From: Lachnospiraceae bacterium AC2029
Lineage (GTDB): Bacteria > Bacillota > Clostridia > Lachnospirales > Lachnospiraceae
Direction: 5' to 3'
Length of the DNA stretch: 64,000 nucleotides
Assembly: GCA_000703065.1 (NCBI GenBank)
Contig: JNLK01000001.1
Coordinates: 3,618,001-3,682,000, forward strand
Shown here: one piece after another, positions 42,222 to 51,507 of the stretch
Layout: each line of letters opens with the position of its first letter
Position numbering within the stretch: the stretch's first letter is position 1
Made by a program: the position numbers and the translations under genes
Notes under the pieces: model-generated
The model's database searches: none
Seen by the model: the letters and a program-made list of their open reading frames with translations, nothing else
What the model was told of the DNA's origin: nothing

Positions 42222-44960
42222 TTGGAAATCGACAGAGAGAAATTATCCCCCATGATGAAGCATTATCTGACCACCAAGGAAGAGGTTGGAGAAGCGATCC
42301 TGTTCTATCGGCTCGGGGATTTCTATGAAATGTTCTTTGATGACGCGAATCTGGTGGCAAGAGAGCTGGAGCTCACCCTGACAGGGAAGGACTGCGGACT
42401 TTCGGAACGGGCCCCCATGTGCGGCGTACCGTTCCATGCGGCAGACACCTACATCACGCGTCTGATCGAAAAGGGATATAAGGTTGCCATCTGTGAGCAG
42501 GTGGAGGATCCGAAACAGGCAAAGGGGCTTGTGGAACGAAAGGTGATCCGGATCGTAACGCCGGGTACCAATATCGCGGAGCAGTCCCTGGAGGAGGGAC
42601 GGAATCATTATATGATGTGTCTTTCCGAAAGCCGCGGATCCTATGGGGTCGCAGTGACCGACATTTCCACGGGTGCATTTCTCTGTACCCGGGTAAAGCG
42701 CTGGAATCAGGTATGCGATGAGATCATCAAGTATGAGCCCACCGAGCTGATCCTTCCGGAGAGCCTGTATCCGCCGAAGGAAGCGGATGAAACTGTACTT
42801 CATCCCGACAGCGTGCCCGTAGAAGGGCTCCGCGCCATGGATGAGATCGCACTGAGACTGCACATTTCCGAGACAAAGGCACCGAAGCATTATTTCGAAC
42901 AGGATACGGCAAGGGAAATGCTGCTTCGGCAGTTTGCTGTCAGCTCCGTGGAGGGGCTTGGACTCCATGACTATCCGGAGATCGTGACTGCAGCCGGAGC
43001 ACTTCTGCAGTATATCGCCGATACTCAGATGACGAAGACCGAGCAGATCAATCATCTGAGTCTCTACTTTACCGACCATTATATGGTTCTGGATTCCTCC
43101 ACAAGGCGGAATCTGGAGCTCTGTGAGACCATGCGTGAGAAGCAGAAGAGAGGCTCGCTCCTCTGGGTCCTGGATCATACCAAGACCGCAATGGGCGCCC
43201 GGAAGCTCCGCACATGGGTGGAGCAGCCCCTGCTGCAGAAGGAGGCCATCGAGGCCCGTCTGGACGCGGTGGAAGCCCTTTCCTCCCAGATGATCGTACG
43301 GGATGAAATGAGAGAATACCTGAACGCCATCTACGATCTGGAGCGTCTGATGACCAGGATCTCTCTTCGAACTGCCAATCCCCGGGATCTTCTGGCATTT
43401 AAACAGTCCATTCAATACCTTCCCTATCTGCAGAGCCTTCTGAAGGAGCTGCCGGACCGGGAACTGTTCCGCGGCATGCTGGAGCGGTTTGATGATCTGT
43501 CGGACCTTCATCAGCTTCTGGAGGAGTCCATCGACGAGGAAGCGCCTCTGACCATCAAGGAGGGCGGGATCTTCCGTCCGGGTTACAGCGCGGAGATTGA
43601 TGACTTTAAGGACAAAAAGGCCAATTCCAAGCAGCTTCTGGCGGAGCTGGAGGAGAAGGAGAGAAATGCCACAGGCATCCGGAATCTCCGGATCAAATAC
43701 AACAAAGTGTTCGGCTATTATCTGGAGGTTACGAATTCCTTCAAATCCCAGGTGCCGGACTATTTCATCCGAAAGCAGACACTGACCAATGCGGAACGGT
43801 ATACCACAGAGGAACTGAACAGCCTTTCCGATATGATCCTGAACGCAGAGGACCGTCTCTATGCACTGGAATATGAGCTTTATGTACAGCTGAGAGACCG
43901 GCTGGCAGAGAGCGTTAAAAGGGTGCAGCACATGGCGGATGTTGTGGCGGAGCTGGATTCGCTGGCTTCCATGTCCGTGGCTGCCGTACGATATCATTAT
44001 GTACGTCCCTCCATCAACGAGTCGGATACCATTTTCATCTCCGGCGGCCGTCACCCTGTTGTGGAACGTGTTCTGGGAGATGATTCCTTTGTTCCGAACG
44101 ATACCCGTCTGGACAGAGGGGACAACCGGATCGCCATTATCACCGGACCGAACATGGCCGGTAAATCCACCTACATGCGTCAGGTGGCGCTGATCGCGCT
44201 GATGGCCCAGATCGGAAGCTTTGTACCGGCGGACCGTGCGGATATCTGCATCAGCGACCGGATCTTCACCCGCGTGGGTGCCAGTGACGACCTGGCACAG
44301 GGCCAGTCCACCTTCATGGTGGAAATGAGCGAGGTGGCGTCCATTCTCCGGAATGCAACGGACCGTTCCCTGATCATCCTGGACGAGATCGGTCGCGGAA
44401 CCTCCACATTTGACGGCCTTTCCATCGCATGGGCAGTGGTGGAGTATATCGCAGACCCGAAGATCCTGGGTGCAAAGACACTTTTTGCCACCCACTATCA
44501 TGAATTATCCGAGCTGGAGGGCAAGCTGTCCGGCGTACAGAATTTCTGTATTGCCATCCGGCAGACCTCGGACGGCATCGCATTTCTCCGGAAGATCATA
44601 CCGGGAGGTGCAGACCGCTCCTACGGTATCGAGGTGGCCCAGCTGGCGGGTGTTCCCGCACCGGTCATCAACCGGGCAAGGACCATTGCCGAGCTCCTGG
44701 CGGAGGAAGACCTGACCGGAAATATCCGGTATCTCCATGTAAAGGGATCTACAGCTGATACTGCCGGAGCTGAGGCGCAGAACGGATCCGCGAATACGGC
44801 TGCCGGGGAAAGCCCCGCAATACAGATCAAGGAGAAGAACAACTGCTCGAAGCGGGAGCGGGAAGTGCTGACCGAGCTCCGTGATATGGATCCGAATGCC
44901 ATGACACCTATTGCCGCATTACTGACATTGCTTCAATTAAAGGAGAAGCTTTCGAAATGA
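42222..44960 (+). CDS. mutS: DNA mismatch repair protein MutS
   Basis: MutS recognises mismatches. The 912-residue protein starts LSPMMKHYLTTKEEVGEAIL, with the mismatch-binding GDFYEMFFDDA (Phe-x-Glu), connector, lever and clamp domains, and the ATPase GPNMAGKSTYMRQ (Walker A), LIILDEIGRGTSTFDG (Walker B) and FATHYHEL. Start is TTG 42222, 6 bases after the miaB stop; no ATG lies nearby until 42252. A Ser/Ala-rich stretch near residue 850 precedes the C-terminal dimerisation helices. ATGA overlap with mutL. Confidence 0.97.
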   Translation: MEIDREKLSPMMKHYLTTKEEVGEAILFYRLGDFYEMFFDDANLVARELELTLTGKDCGLSERAPMCGVPFHAADTYITRLIEKGYKVAICEQVEDPKQAKGLVERKVIRIVTPGTNIAEQSLEEGRNHYMMCLSESRGSYGVAVTDISTGAFLCTRVKRWNQVCDEIIKYEPTELILPESLYPPKEADETVLHPDSVPVEGLRAMDEIALRLHISETKAPKHYFEQDTAREMLLRQFAVSSVEGLGLHDYPEIVTAAGALLQYIADTQMTKTEQINHLSLYFTDHYMVLDSSTRRNLELCETMREKQKRGSLLWVLDHTKTAMGARKLRTWVEQPLLQKEAIEARLDAVEALSSQMIVRDEMREYLNAIYDLERLMTRISLRTANPRDLLAFKQSIQYLPYLQSLLKELPDRELFRGMLERFDDLSDLHQLLEESIDEEAPLTIKEGGIFRPGYSAEIDDFKDKKANSKQLLAELEEKERNATGIRNLRIKYNKVFGYYLEVTNSFKSQVPDYFIRKQTLTNAERYTTEELNSLSDMILNAEDRLYALEYELYVQLRDRLAESVKRVQHMADVVAELDSLASMSVAAVRYHYVRPSINESDTIFISGGRHPVVERVLGDDSFVPNDTRLDRGDNRIAIITGPNMAGKSTYMRQVALIALMAQIGSFVPADRADICISDRIFTRVGASDDLAQGQSTFMVEMSEVASILRNATDRSLIILDEIGRGTSTFDGLSIAWAVVEYIADPKILGAKTLFATHYHELSELEGKLSGVQNFCIAIRQTSDGIAFLRKIIPGGADRSYGIEVAQLAGVPAPVINRARTIAELLAEEDLTGNIRYLHVKGSTADTAGAEAQNGSANTAAGESPAIQIKEKNNCSKREREVLTELRDMDPNAMTPIAALLTLLQLKEKLSK

Positions 44961-47068
44961 TACATGTACTGGATCAGACAACCATAGATAAGATCGCCGC
45001 AGGCGAGGTGATCGAGCGTCCCGCATCCGTGGTAAAGGAGCTGGTGGAGAATTCCATTGACGCGGGCGCCGGACGTGTGACCGTGGAGATCCGTGACGGA
45101 GGAACAACTCTGATCCGTGTAACGGACAACGGAGAAGGGATCCCCGCCGAGGAGGTACGGACCGCATTTCTGCGCCACGCCACCTCCAAGCTGGAAACCG
45201 CCGAGGATCTGGTAGGGGTTGGAACCCTTGGTTTCCGGGGGGAGGCTCTGTCCACCATTTCCGCCGTCACACAGACGGAAATGATCACCAAGACTCCCAC
45301 TGCACTGACGGGGATCAAGTATGTCATCCACGGCGGTGCGGAACAGGAGTGTACGGAGATCGGCGCACCGGACGGAACCACCATCCTATGCAGGAACATT
45401 TTCTATAATACTCCTGCACGGCTGAAGTTTCTGAAAACAAATATGACCGAGGGTTCCTACATCAACGATCTGATGTCCCATATCGCCCTTTCCCATCCGG
45501 AGGTTTCCGTGACTTTGATCAGCAACGGCAAGACCATCGTGGATACCAGCGGAAACGGAAATCTGAAGGACACCATTTACACCCTGTACGGAAGAGATAT
45601 CACGGGAGCACTGCTTCCCGTGGACTACACTGAGGGCGGTCTTACCGTCACCGGCTTTGTGGGAAAGCCCTTCCTGGCACGGGGTAACCGAAGCTTCGAG
45701 AATTACTTCGTAAACGGAAGATATATCAAATCTCCCGTGATCAACCGCGCCATCGAGGAGGCCTACAAGACCTATATCATGCAGCACCGGTTCCCCTTCA
45801 CGGTTCTTTTTCTGGAGCTTCCGAAGGAGGAGTGCGACGTAAATGTGCATCCCACCAAACGGGAATTCAAATACCAGAATGAAAAGGCTCTGTTCTCCGT
45901 TGTATTCCATGCGGTAGAGCAGGCGTTAAAGGAGAAAACCCTGATCCCGGATGTGACCGCGGAATACGGCACACGGGAGAAGAGCTATACGGCACCGAAG
46001 ATGAATACGGGAAGCATACATGCGGAGAAGGGCACAGGCGCAAATGCTCCATGGGAGAAAACCGGCAGCATATCCGCCGTAAAAAGTACAGGCACGAATG
46101 CGCCTGGGGAAAATACGGAAAACTTACCGCCTGCAAGGAGGGATACTGACGCGATCCCTACGAAAGGAAATTCAGTAGCTTCAGGGACTCCATATCCTTC
46201 GAATGCAACCATGTTTCGTGAAGAATCCCGATATGGTAAGGAGCCGGCAGCCCCATTTCCTGCAGCGCGTCCGCAGAAAACCACTCCCGGGACCTCCGGG
46301 GGATCCTACAGCATCCTGGAGGCGCTGATGCCGAAATCCTTCCGCGACCAGCTGAAGGAACAGCAGGAACAGGAGCGGATCGATCAGGACACTGCCCGCC
46401 AGGAGGCAGAAGCACTGGAAGAGAAGGTTCAGGAGAAGTATGAACAGGCGGCACTGACCGACGATTCCTATCTTTCCGAGGACGCGGCACCGGATGTCCG
46501 TATCATCGGCCAGGTGTTCAATACCTACTGGATCACCCAGTACGGCGATAACCTGTACTATATGGACCAGCATGCGGCCCATGAGAAGGTAAACTACGAA
46601 CGTTTCCTGAAGGAATTCAAGAACCGGACCATCCACAGCCAGCAGATCTACCCTCCGAAGATCATCACTCTGTCCGGAGCAGACAAGACTGCGGTTCTGG
46701 AGGCCATGGAACTTTTTGAGGAATCGGGCTTTGAGCTGTCGGATTTCGGCGGCAATGAGGTGAAGCTGTCCGCACTCCCGGCAAATCTGCTGGGACTGTC
46801 AGGGGAAGAGGTGTTCCTGGAATTTGCTTCCTATCTGTCCTCGGGTGTGACCGGAGTGACGGAGGACCTCTTCGTGCATAAGCTCGCAACCATGGGCTGC
46901 AAGAGTGCGATCAAAGGAAATCAGCGGATCTCGGCACAGGAAGCGGAGCAGCTTCTCAGGGAACTGATGACACTGGAAAATCCATATACCTGTCCCCACG
47001 GCAGACCCACCATTATCCGGCTGACCAAAGAGGAACTGGACAAGCGGTTCAAGAGGATCGTGGAGTAG
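44957..47068 (+). CDS. mutL: DNA mismatch repair protein MutL
   Basis: MutL couples MutS to strand incision. The 703-residue protein has a GHKL ATPase (IAAGEVIERPASVVKELVEN, DNGEGIP, GFRGEALSTISAV; about 1-335), a variable linker with EKTGS/KSTGTNAP-like low complexity (about 345-450), and a C-terminal endonuclease domain with DQHAAHEKVNYERF, the metal motif DQHA-x2-E-x4-E, plus CKSAIKGNQ and CPHGRP. It is thus the nicking type, expected where MutH is absent. Overlaps mutS by four bases. Confidence 0.97.
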   Translation: MIHVLDQTTIDKIAAGEVIERPASVVKELVENSIDAGAGRVTVEIRDGGTTLIRVTDNGEGIPAEEVRTAFLRHATSKLETAEDLVGVGTLGFRGEALSTISAVTQTEMITKTPTALTGIKYVIHGGAEQECTEIGAPDGTTILCRNIFYNTPARLKFLKTNMTEGSYINDLMSHIALSHPEVSVTLISNGKTIVDTSGNGNLKDTIYTLYGRDITGALLPVDYTEGGLTVTGFVGKPFLARGNRSFENYFVNGRYIKSPVINRAIEEAYKTYIMQHRFPFTVLFLELPKEECDVNVHPTKREFKYQNEKALFSVVFHAVEQALKEKTLIPDVTAEYGTREKSYTAPKMNTGSIHAEKGTGANAPWEKTGSISAVKSTGTNAPGENTENLPPARRDTDAIPTKGNSVASGTPYPSNATMFREESRYGKEPAAPFPAARPQKTTPGTSGGSYSILEALMPKSFRDQLKEQQEQERIDQDTARQEAEALEEKVQEKYEQAALTDDSYLSEDAAPDVRIIGQVFNTYWITQYGDNLYYMDQHAAHEKVNYERFLKEFKNRTIHSQQIYPPKIITLSGADKTAVLEAMELFEESGFELSDFGGNEVKLSALPANLLGLSGEEVFLEFASYLSSGVTGVTEDLFVHKLATMGCKSAIKGNQRISAQEAEQLLRELMTLENPYTCPHGRPTIIRLTKEELDKRFKRIVE

Positions 47069-47131
47069 GCACGAGCATAGAAACATAGGAACGCAGGAGA
47101 CAGGAACTGCACATCATCGGAGCAGATCATC

Positions 47132-48151
47132 ATGGAGCAGATCAATGAAGCTTTACAACCGAATACAGACAGAACAAAGCTCCCGCTGATCATACTCACC
47201 GGTCCGACTGCCGTAGGAAAGACGGATCTTTCCATTGCACTGGTGAAGGCTCTGGAAGGGGAAGTGATCTCCGCGGATTCCATGCAGGTCTATCGACGGA
47301 TGGATATCGGGACTGCAAAGATCCGCAGAGAGGAGATGCAGGGAGTCCCCCATCATCTGATCGATATCCTGGAGCCGCAGGAGCCCTTCGATGTGGTACA
47401 GTTCCAGCAGCTGGCCCGTGATGCGATCAGAGATATCACGGCCCGGGGCCGTATCCCCATAGTCGTCGGCGGAACCGGATTTTACATCCAGGCGCTTCTC
47501 TATGATATCGACTTTACGGAAGAGGAGGACACCTCTCTCCGGACGGAACTGGAGCAGCAGGCAGAAACCGAAGAGGGAAGAGAAGCTCTGGTGGAAGAGC
47601 TTCGCCGGGTGGATCCGGATGCCCTTCTCACCATCCATCCCAACAATCTGAAGCGTGTGATCCGGGCAGTGGAATTCTACCGGCTGCACGGCACACAGAT
47701 ATCGAAACACAATGAAACAGAACGAAAGAAGGAATCCGCTTATAACAGTCTTTACTTTGTCCTGACAGATAACCGGGCAAGACTCTACGAAAGGATCAAT
47801 CTCCGTGTAGATAAGATGCTGGACGCCGGGCTTTTGGATGAGGTACGGAGGCTGAAGGAGGAAGGACTGGGAAGAGAACACATTTCCATGCAGGGGATCG
47901 GCTATAAGGAGATCCTGGAATACCTGGAGGGAATGGCGGAGCTTTCTCAGGCGGTAGAAAACCTGAAGCAGAATACAAGACATTTTGCCAAGCGGCAGCT
48001 CACCTGGTTCCGGAGAGAGAAGGATGTGATCTGGCTGGACCGGACCGAACATCCCACGGACGCGGAACTGCTGCAGATCATTATGAAATATACGAAAGAA
48101 AGAGGCATAGGAACAACCTACCATGGATCAGTTGAAACAGTATTATCTTGA
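47132..48151 (+). CDS. miaA: tRNA dimethylallyltransferase MiaA
   Basis: It adds the isopentenyl group to A37 of tRNAs, the substrate for MiaB. The 339-residue protein has the P-loop LTGPTAVGKTDLSIAL, the DSMQVYRRMDIGTAK segment, PHHLIDI, VVGGTGFYIQALLYD and the C-terminal FAKRQLTWFRRE. Length slightly above 310 typical. It overlaps the next gene by 29 bases. Confidence 0.97.
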   Translation: MEQINEALQPNTDRTKLPLIILTGPTAVGKTDLSIALVKALEGEVISADSMQVYRRMDIGTAKIRREEMQGVPHHLIDILEPQEPFDVVQFQQLARDAIRDITARGRIPIVVGGTGFYIQALLYDIDFTEEEDTSLRTELEQQAETEEGREALVEELRRVDPDALLTIHPNNLKRVIRAVEFYRLHGTQISKHNETERKKESAYNSLYFVLTDNRARLYERINLRVDKMLDAGLLDEVRRLKEEGLGREHISMQGIGYKEILEYLEGMAELSQAVENLKQNTRHFAKRQLTWFRREKDVIWLDRTEHPTDAELLQIIMKYTKERGIGTTYHGSVETVLS

Positions 48152-49406
48152 ACTCGGAATTGACGAAAAAGTATATGACTATGTTGAGGAGATCGAGCAG
48201 GGACTCCGGGAACGGTTCCTGGGGATCGACCGGATTGCGGAACAGAATCAGGTAAAGGTGCTTCGGGCCATGCAGCAGGCGCGACTGGAAGAGGCACATT
48301 TGTACGGCACCACGGGATACGGCTATAATGACAGCGGACGTACGGCTCTGGAAGAGATCTATGCAGGGATCTTTCATACAGAGGATGCTCTGGTACGTCA
48401 GCAGATCACCTGCGGGACCCATGCACTGGCCATCGCACTGGCCGGAAATCTGCGTCCCGGGGATGAGATCCTGTCCGTGGCCGGAAAGGTATACGATACT
48501 CTCCAGGGAGTGATCGGCATCCGTCCGGAACCGGGAGCCCTTTCGGAATACGGCATCACCTATGACCAGGTGGAGCTTACACCTGAGGGTGGCTGGGACT
48601 TCGAAGGGATCCGTTCAAAACTTCGTCCGGCTACGAAGATCGTTCATATCCAGCGCTCCAAGGGCTACGATACACGTCCGTCTCTTTCGGTGGAACAGAT
48701 CGGTGAGGTGATCACCTTCGTGAAGGGACTCCGTCCTGACGTCATCTGTATGGTTGACAACTGCTACGGAGAATTTGTGGAGACCATCGAACCTTCGGAC
48801 GTTGGTGCCGATATGGTGGTAGGATCTCTGATCAAGAACCCTGGCGGCGGACTTGCTCCCATCGGCGGTTATATCTGCGGTACAAAGGAATGTGTACGCC
48901 AGGCCGCGGCCCGGCTTACCACACCCGGTCTGGAGAAGGAAGTAGGTGCATCTCTCGGCGTGACACGTCAGTTTGCACAGGGAATATTCCTGGCACCGAC
49001 CGTAACGGCAGCGGCTCTGAAGGGAGCGATCCTTGCCGCAAATCTTTATGAGCGTCTGGGCTTCCGTGCGATCCCGGACGGCACTGAGGAACGATACGAT
49101 ATCATTGAGGCTGTGGAGTTCGGCTCTCCGGAGCTGATCCAGGCCTTCTGCGAGGGCATACAGTCCGCTGCACCGGTAGACAGCTTTGTGAAGCCGATCC
49201 CCTGGGCCATGCCGGGGTATGACAGCGAGGTAATCATGGCGGCCGGAGCCTTTGTATCAGGGGCTTCCATCGAGCTTTCCGCCGATGCACCCATGAAGGA
49301 ACCCTATGCGGTTTATTTCCAGGGAGGGCTCACCTATCCCCATGCAAAATTCGGCATTCTGTCCTCTCTTCAGAAAATAGTAGAAAAAGGCCTGATAAAA
49401 TGGTAA
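48123..49406 (+). CDS. PLP-dependent methionine gamma-lyase-like protein (aluminium-resistance family, YnbB)
   Basis: The 427-residue protein is a fold-type I PLP enzyme: GTTGYGYNDSGRTALEEIYA, ITCGTHALAIAL, VDNCYGEFVE (PLP-ring aspartate) and SLIKNPGGGLAPIGGYI with the PLP-binding lysine. It belongs to the family annotated as aluminium resistance / methionine gamma-lyase family; in Bacillus ynbB is close to genes of glutamine metabolism, and the true reaction is unknown. It overlaps miaA, as in several clostridia. Confidence 0.88.
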   Translation: MDQLKQYYLELGIDEKVYDYVEEIEQGLRERFLGIDRIAEQNQVKVLRAMQQARLEEAHLYGTTGYGYNDSGRTALEEIYAGIFHTEDALVRQQITCGTHALAIALAGNLRPGDEILSVAGKVYDTLQGVIGIRPEPGALSEYGITYDQVELTPEGGWDFEGIRSKLRPATKIVHIQRSKGYDTRPSLSVEQIGEVITFVKGLRPDVICMVDNCYGEFVETIEPSDVGADMVVGSLIKNPGGGLAPIGGYICGTKECVRQAAARLTTPGLEKEVGASLGVTRQFAQGIFLAPTVTAAALKGAILAANLYERLGFRAIPDGTEERYDIIEAVEFGSPELIQAFCEGIQSAAPVDSFVKPIPWAMPGYDSEVIMAAGAFVSGASIELSADAPMKEPYAVYFQGGLTYPHAKFGILSSLQKIVEKGLIKW

Positions 49407-49459
49407 TATAGTTAGATGGCGTCATGAGGCTCCCGAAGAGGCAGAAAGGAACCGGATTG

Positions 49460-50167
49460 ATGTCACATTTACGGATCTCTGACATGGCAGAGCAAAACAA
49501 ACCATGTGAAAAAGCATTGCAGTTCGGGATCACATCCCTGTCGGACGCGGAGCTTCTTGCCGTGATCCTCAGGAGCGGAAGCAAGGATGCAAATGCGATC
49601 CATCTGTCGGAACGTATCCTGACCCTGCATCCCGTTCATAAGGGACTTACGGGACTTAACTATCTGTCCGCGGACGACCTGATACGGCTTCCGGGAGTAG
49701 GGCAGGTCAAGGCAGTCCAGATCCTGGCCGTTTCCGAACTGTCACGGAGGATCGCAAGAGAAAGGACCCGCGTGGATGTCCGGCTGAACGACGCATCCTC
49801 CATAGCGGATTATTTCTGTGAGGAGGTACGATACCTGCAGCGGGAACGTGTCTATGCACTTTTTTTCAATACTGCGGGAAACCTTCTTCGGGAACGGATG
49901 ATCTCGGAGGGGACCATAGACCGTGCGCTGATCTCCGCAAGAGAGATCTTCCGGGAAGCGCTTCGCTGTGATTCTACGGGAGTCGTGCTCCTGCATAATC
50001 ATCCCTCCGGAGACTGTGAGCCGAGCAGAGCGGATATTACCATGACACAACAGCTTTACAGTGCGGGACAACTGATCGGAGTCCCGCTGTTAGACCATAT
50101 CATCATCGGCGGAAGCTCCTATGTGAGTTTTGCCGAGAGAGGATCATTACATGAAATTCAATCCTAA
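49460..50167 (+). CDS. radC: JAMM/MPN-domain protein RadC
   Basis: The 235-residue protein has an N-terminal helix-hairpin-helix region (LSDAELLAVILRSGSKD, LIRLPGVGQVKAVQIL) and a JAMM metalloprotease-like domain with LLHNHPSGDCEPSRADI. RadC's role is uncertain; early repair claims were not upheld. ATG 49460 is chosen for GAAAGGAACCGG upstream; the in-frame ATG at 49424 lacks a site. It precedes mreC, overlapping it by 17 bases. Confidence 0.93.
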   Translation: MSHLRISDMAEQNKPCEKALQFGITSLSDAELLAVILRSGSKDANAIHLSERILTLHPVHKGLTGLNYLSADDLIRLPGVGQVKAVQILAVSELSRRIARERTRVDVRLNDASSIADYFCEEVRYLQRERVYALFFNTAGNLLRERMISEGTIDRALISAREIFREALRCDSTGVVLLHNHPSGDCEPSRADITMTQQLYSAGQLIGVPLLDHIIIGGSSYVSFAERGSLHEIQS

Positions 50168-51002
50168 AAAAGATATATCACCGAAGTACCTTTTTCTGGC
50201 ACTTTCCATCATCTGCATTGCCCTGCTGACACTGTCGCTTTTCTCCGACGGCTTCATGACAATGCTTCGCGGTTTGTTCGGAAAAGTGATCACTCCCATG
50301 CAGGAAGGCGTCAGCAATGTGGGCGAATGGGTAGAGGACCGGTTCCTGGTATTCGGCGATGTTAAGGAACTGAGACAGGAAAATGAGACGCTGAAGAAGC
50401 GGAACGAGGAGCTGGAGGATCAGATCGCCCGCAATCAGGCGGAGCTGACCGAGCTGGCTGAGCTGCGTCAGCTGTATTCTCTGGATCAGATGTATCCGGA
50501 TTACAATAAAACCGCTGCCCGGATCTTCTCCGTGGAGGATTCCGGCTGGTTTAACGAATTCTACATTAACAAAGGACTGAACGACGGAATCTACGAGGAC
50601 TGCAACGTATTATATGACGGCGGTCTTCTGGGGATCGTTGTTGAGTCCTATGACGATTATGCCCGTGTACGCGCCATCATCGATGACCGGTCCAAGGTGA
50701 CCGCGTCCATCGGACAGAACGGTGCGCTCTGCACGGTGGAGGGAAGTCTTTCCACCTATCAGGACGGTTATCTGACTGCCGTTGACATCGCAAAGGATGC
50801 CAAGGTCAGTGTCGGAGACCGCGTGATCACGTCCAATGTATCCGACCGTTTCCTTTACGGACTGACCATAGGATATGTGACGGAGATCCTTCCCGATCCG
50901 AATAACCTTACGGTAACCGCACGGATCAAGCCGGCGGTGGATTTCAGTTCCGTACGGGATGTTCTTGTAATTACCGACAGAAAACAGGAAGTGTCCTACT
51001 GA
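50151..51002 (+). CDS. mreC: Rod shape-determining protein MreC
   Basis: MreC activates PBP2/RodA in the elongation machinery. The 283-residue product has a membrane helix (YLFLALSIICIALLTLSLF, about 13-31), a coiled coil (ELRQENETLKKRNEELEDQIARNQAE, about 70-105) and the beta-barrel domain (about 115-280; NEFYINKGLNDGI, GDRVITSNVSDRFLYGLTIG). ATG 50151 follows GAGAGGATCATTAC. mreB, normally just upstream, is absent from this locus. Confidence 0.95.
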   Translation: MKFNPKKDISPKYLFLALSIICIALLTLSLFSDGFMTMLRGLFGKVITPMQEGVSNVGEWVEDRFLVFGDVKELRQENETLKKRNEELEDQIARNQAELTELAELRQLYSLDQMYPDYNKTAARIFSVEDSGWFNEFYINKGLNDGIYEDCNVLYDGGLLGIVVESYDDYARVRAIIDDRSKVTASIGQNGALCTVEGSLSTYQDGYLTAVDIAKDAKVSVGDRVITSNVSDRFLYGLTIGYVTEILPDPNNLTVTARIKPAVDFSSVRDVLVITDRKQEVSY

Positions 51003-51003
51003 T

Positions 51004-51507
51004 ATGCGTAGAATCATCACTATTTCAGTTTTATTGATCCTGTCCTTTCTGCTGCAGACGACAGTCTTTTCCCTGCATGACCTGACGGGAAATGCTCCGA
51101 ATCTGACACTGATCCTGACCATGTCCTTCGGAATCATGCGGGGCAGAAGAGAGGGTATGCTGACCGGCTTTTTCTCCGGTCTTCTTTACGACCTCTTCTT
51201 TGGCTCATATCTGGGCATTTACGCCTTTATCTATATGACCATCGGTTATCTCAACGGGCGATTCCATCAGAAGTATCTGATGGAGGATATCAGTCTTCCC
51301 GTATTTATCATCATTGTGGACCAGCTGGTCCTGGATCTGATCATCTATATCGGCAATTTCCTGCTCAGAAACCGCGTGAATCTGGGTTACTTCTTTGTTC
51401 ACAGAATGATGCCCCAGCTTCTCTATGATGTGCTGATCACCGTGATCGTATACCGGATCTATCTTCGGATCAACCGGCATCTCCGGAGAAAGGCGGCGCA
51501 GTCATGA
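51004..51507 (+). CDS. mreD: Rod shape-determining protein MreD
   Basis: The 167-residue integral membrane protein has five to six helices, starting IITISVLLILSFLLQTTVF, with the family segment GFFSGLLYDLFFGSYLGIYAFIY near residue 56 onward. It supports MreC and the PBP2/RodA complex. Located one base after mreC and overlapping the PBP gene by ATGA. Confidence 0.92.
   Translation: MRRIITISVLLILSFLLQTTVFSLHDLTGNAPNLTLILTMSFGIMRGRREGMLTGFFSGLLYDLFFGSYLGIYAFIYMTIGYLNGRFHQKYLMEDISLPVFIIIVDQLVLDLIIYIGNFLLRNRVNLGYFFVHRMMPQLLYDVLITVIVYRIYLRINRHLRRKAAQS

Noticed and set aside
42243-44501. 752-codon open frame antisense to mutS
   Set aside because: mutS is full length with all motifs; the antisense frame has no ribosome site or recognisable domain and is an effect of codon bias.
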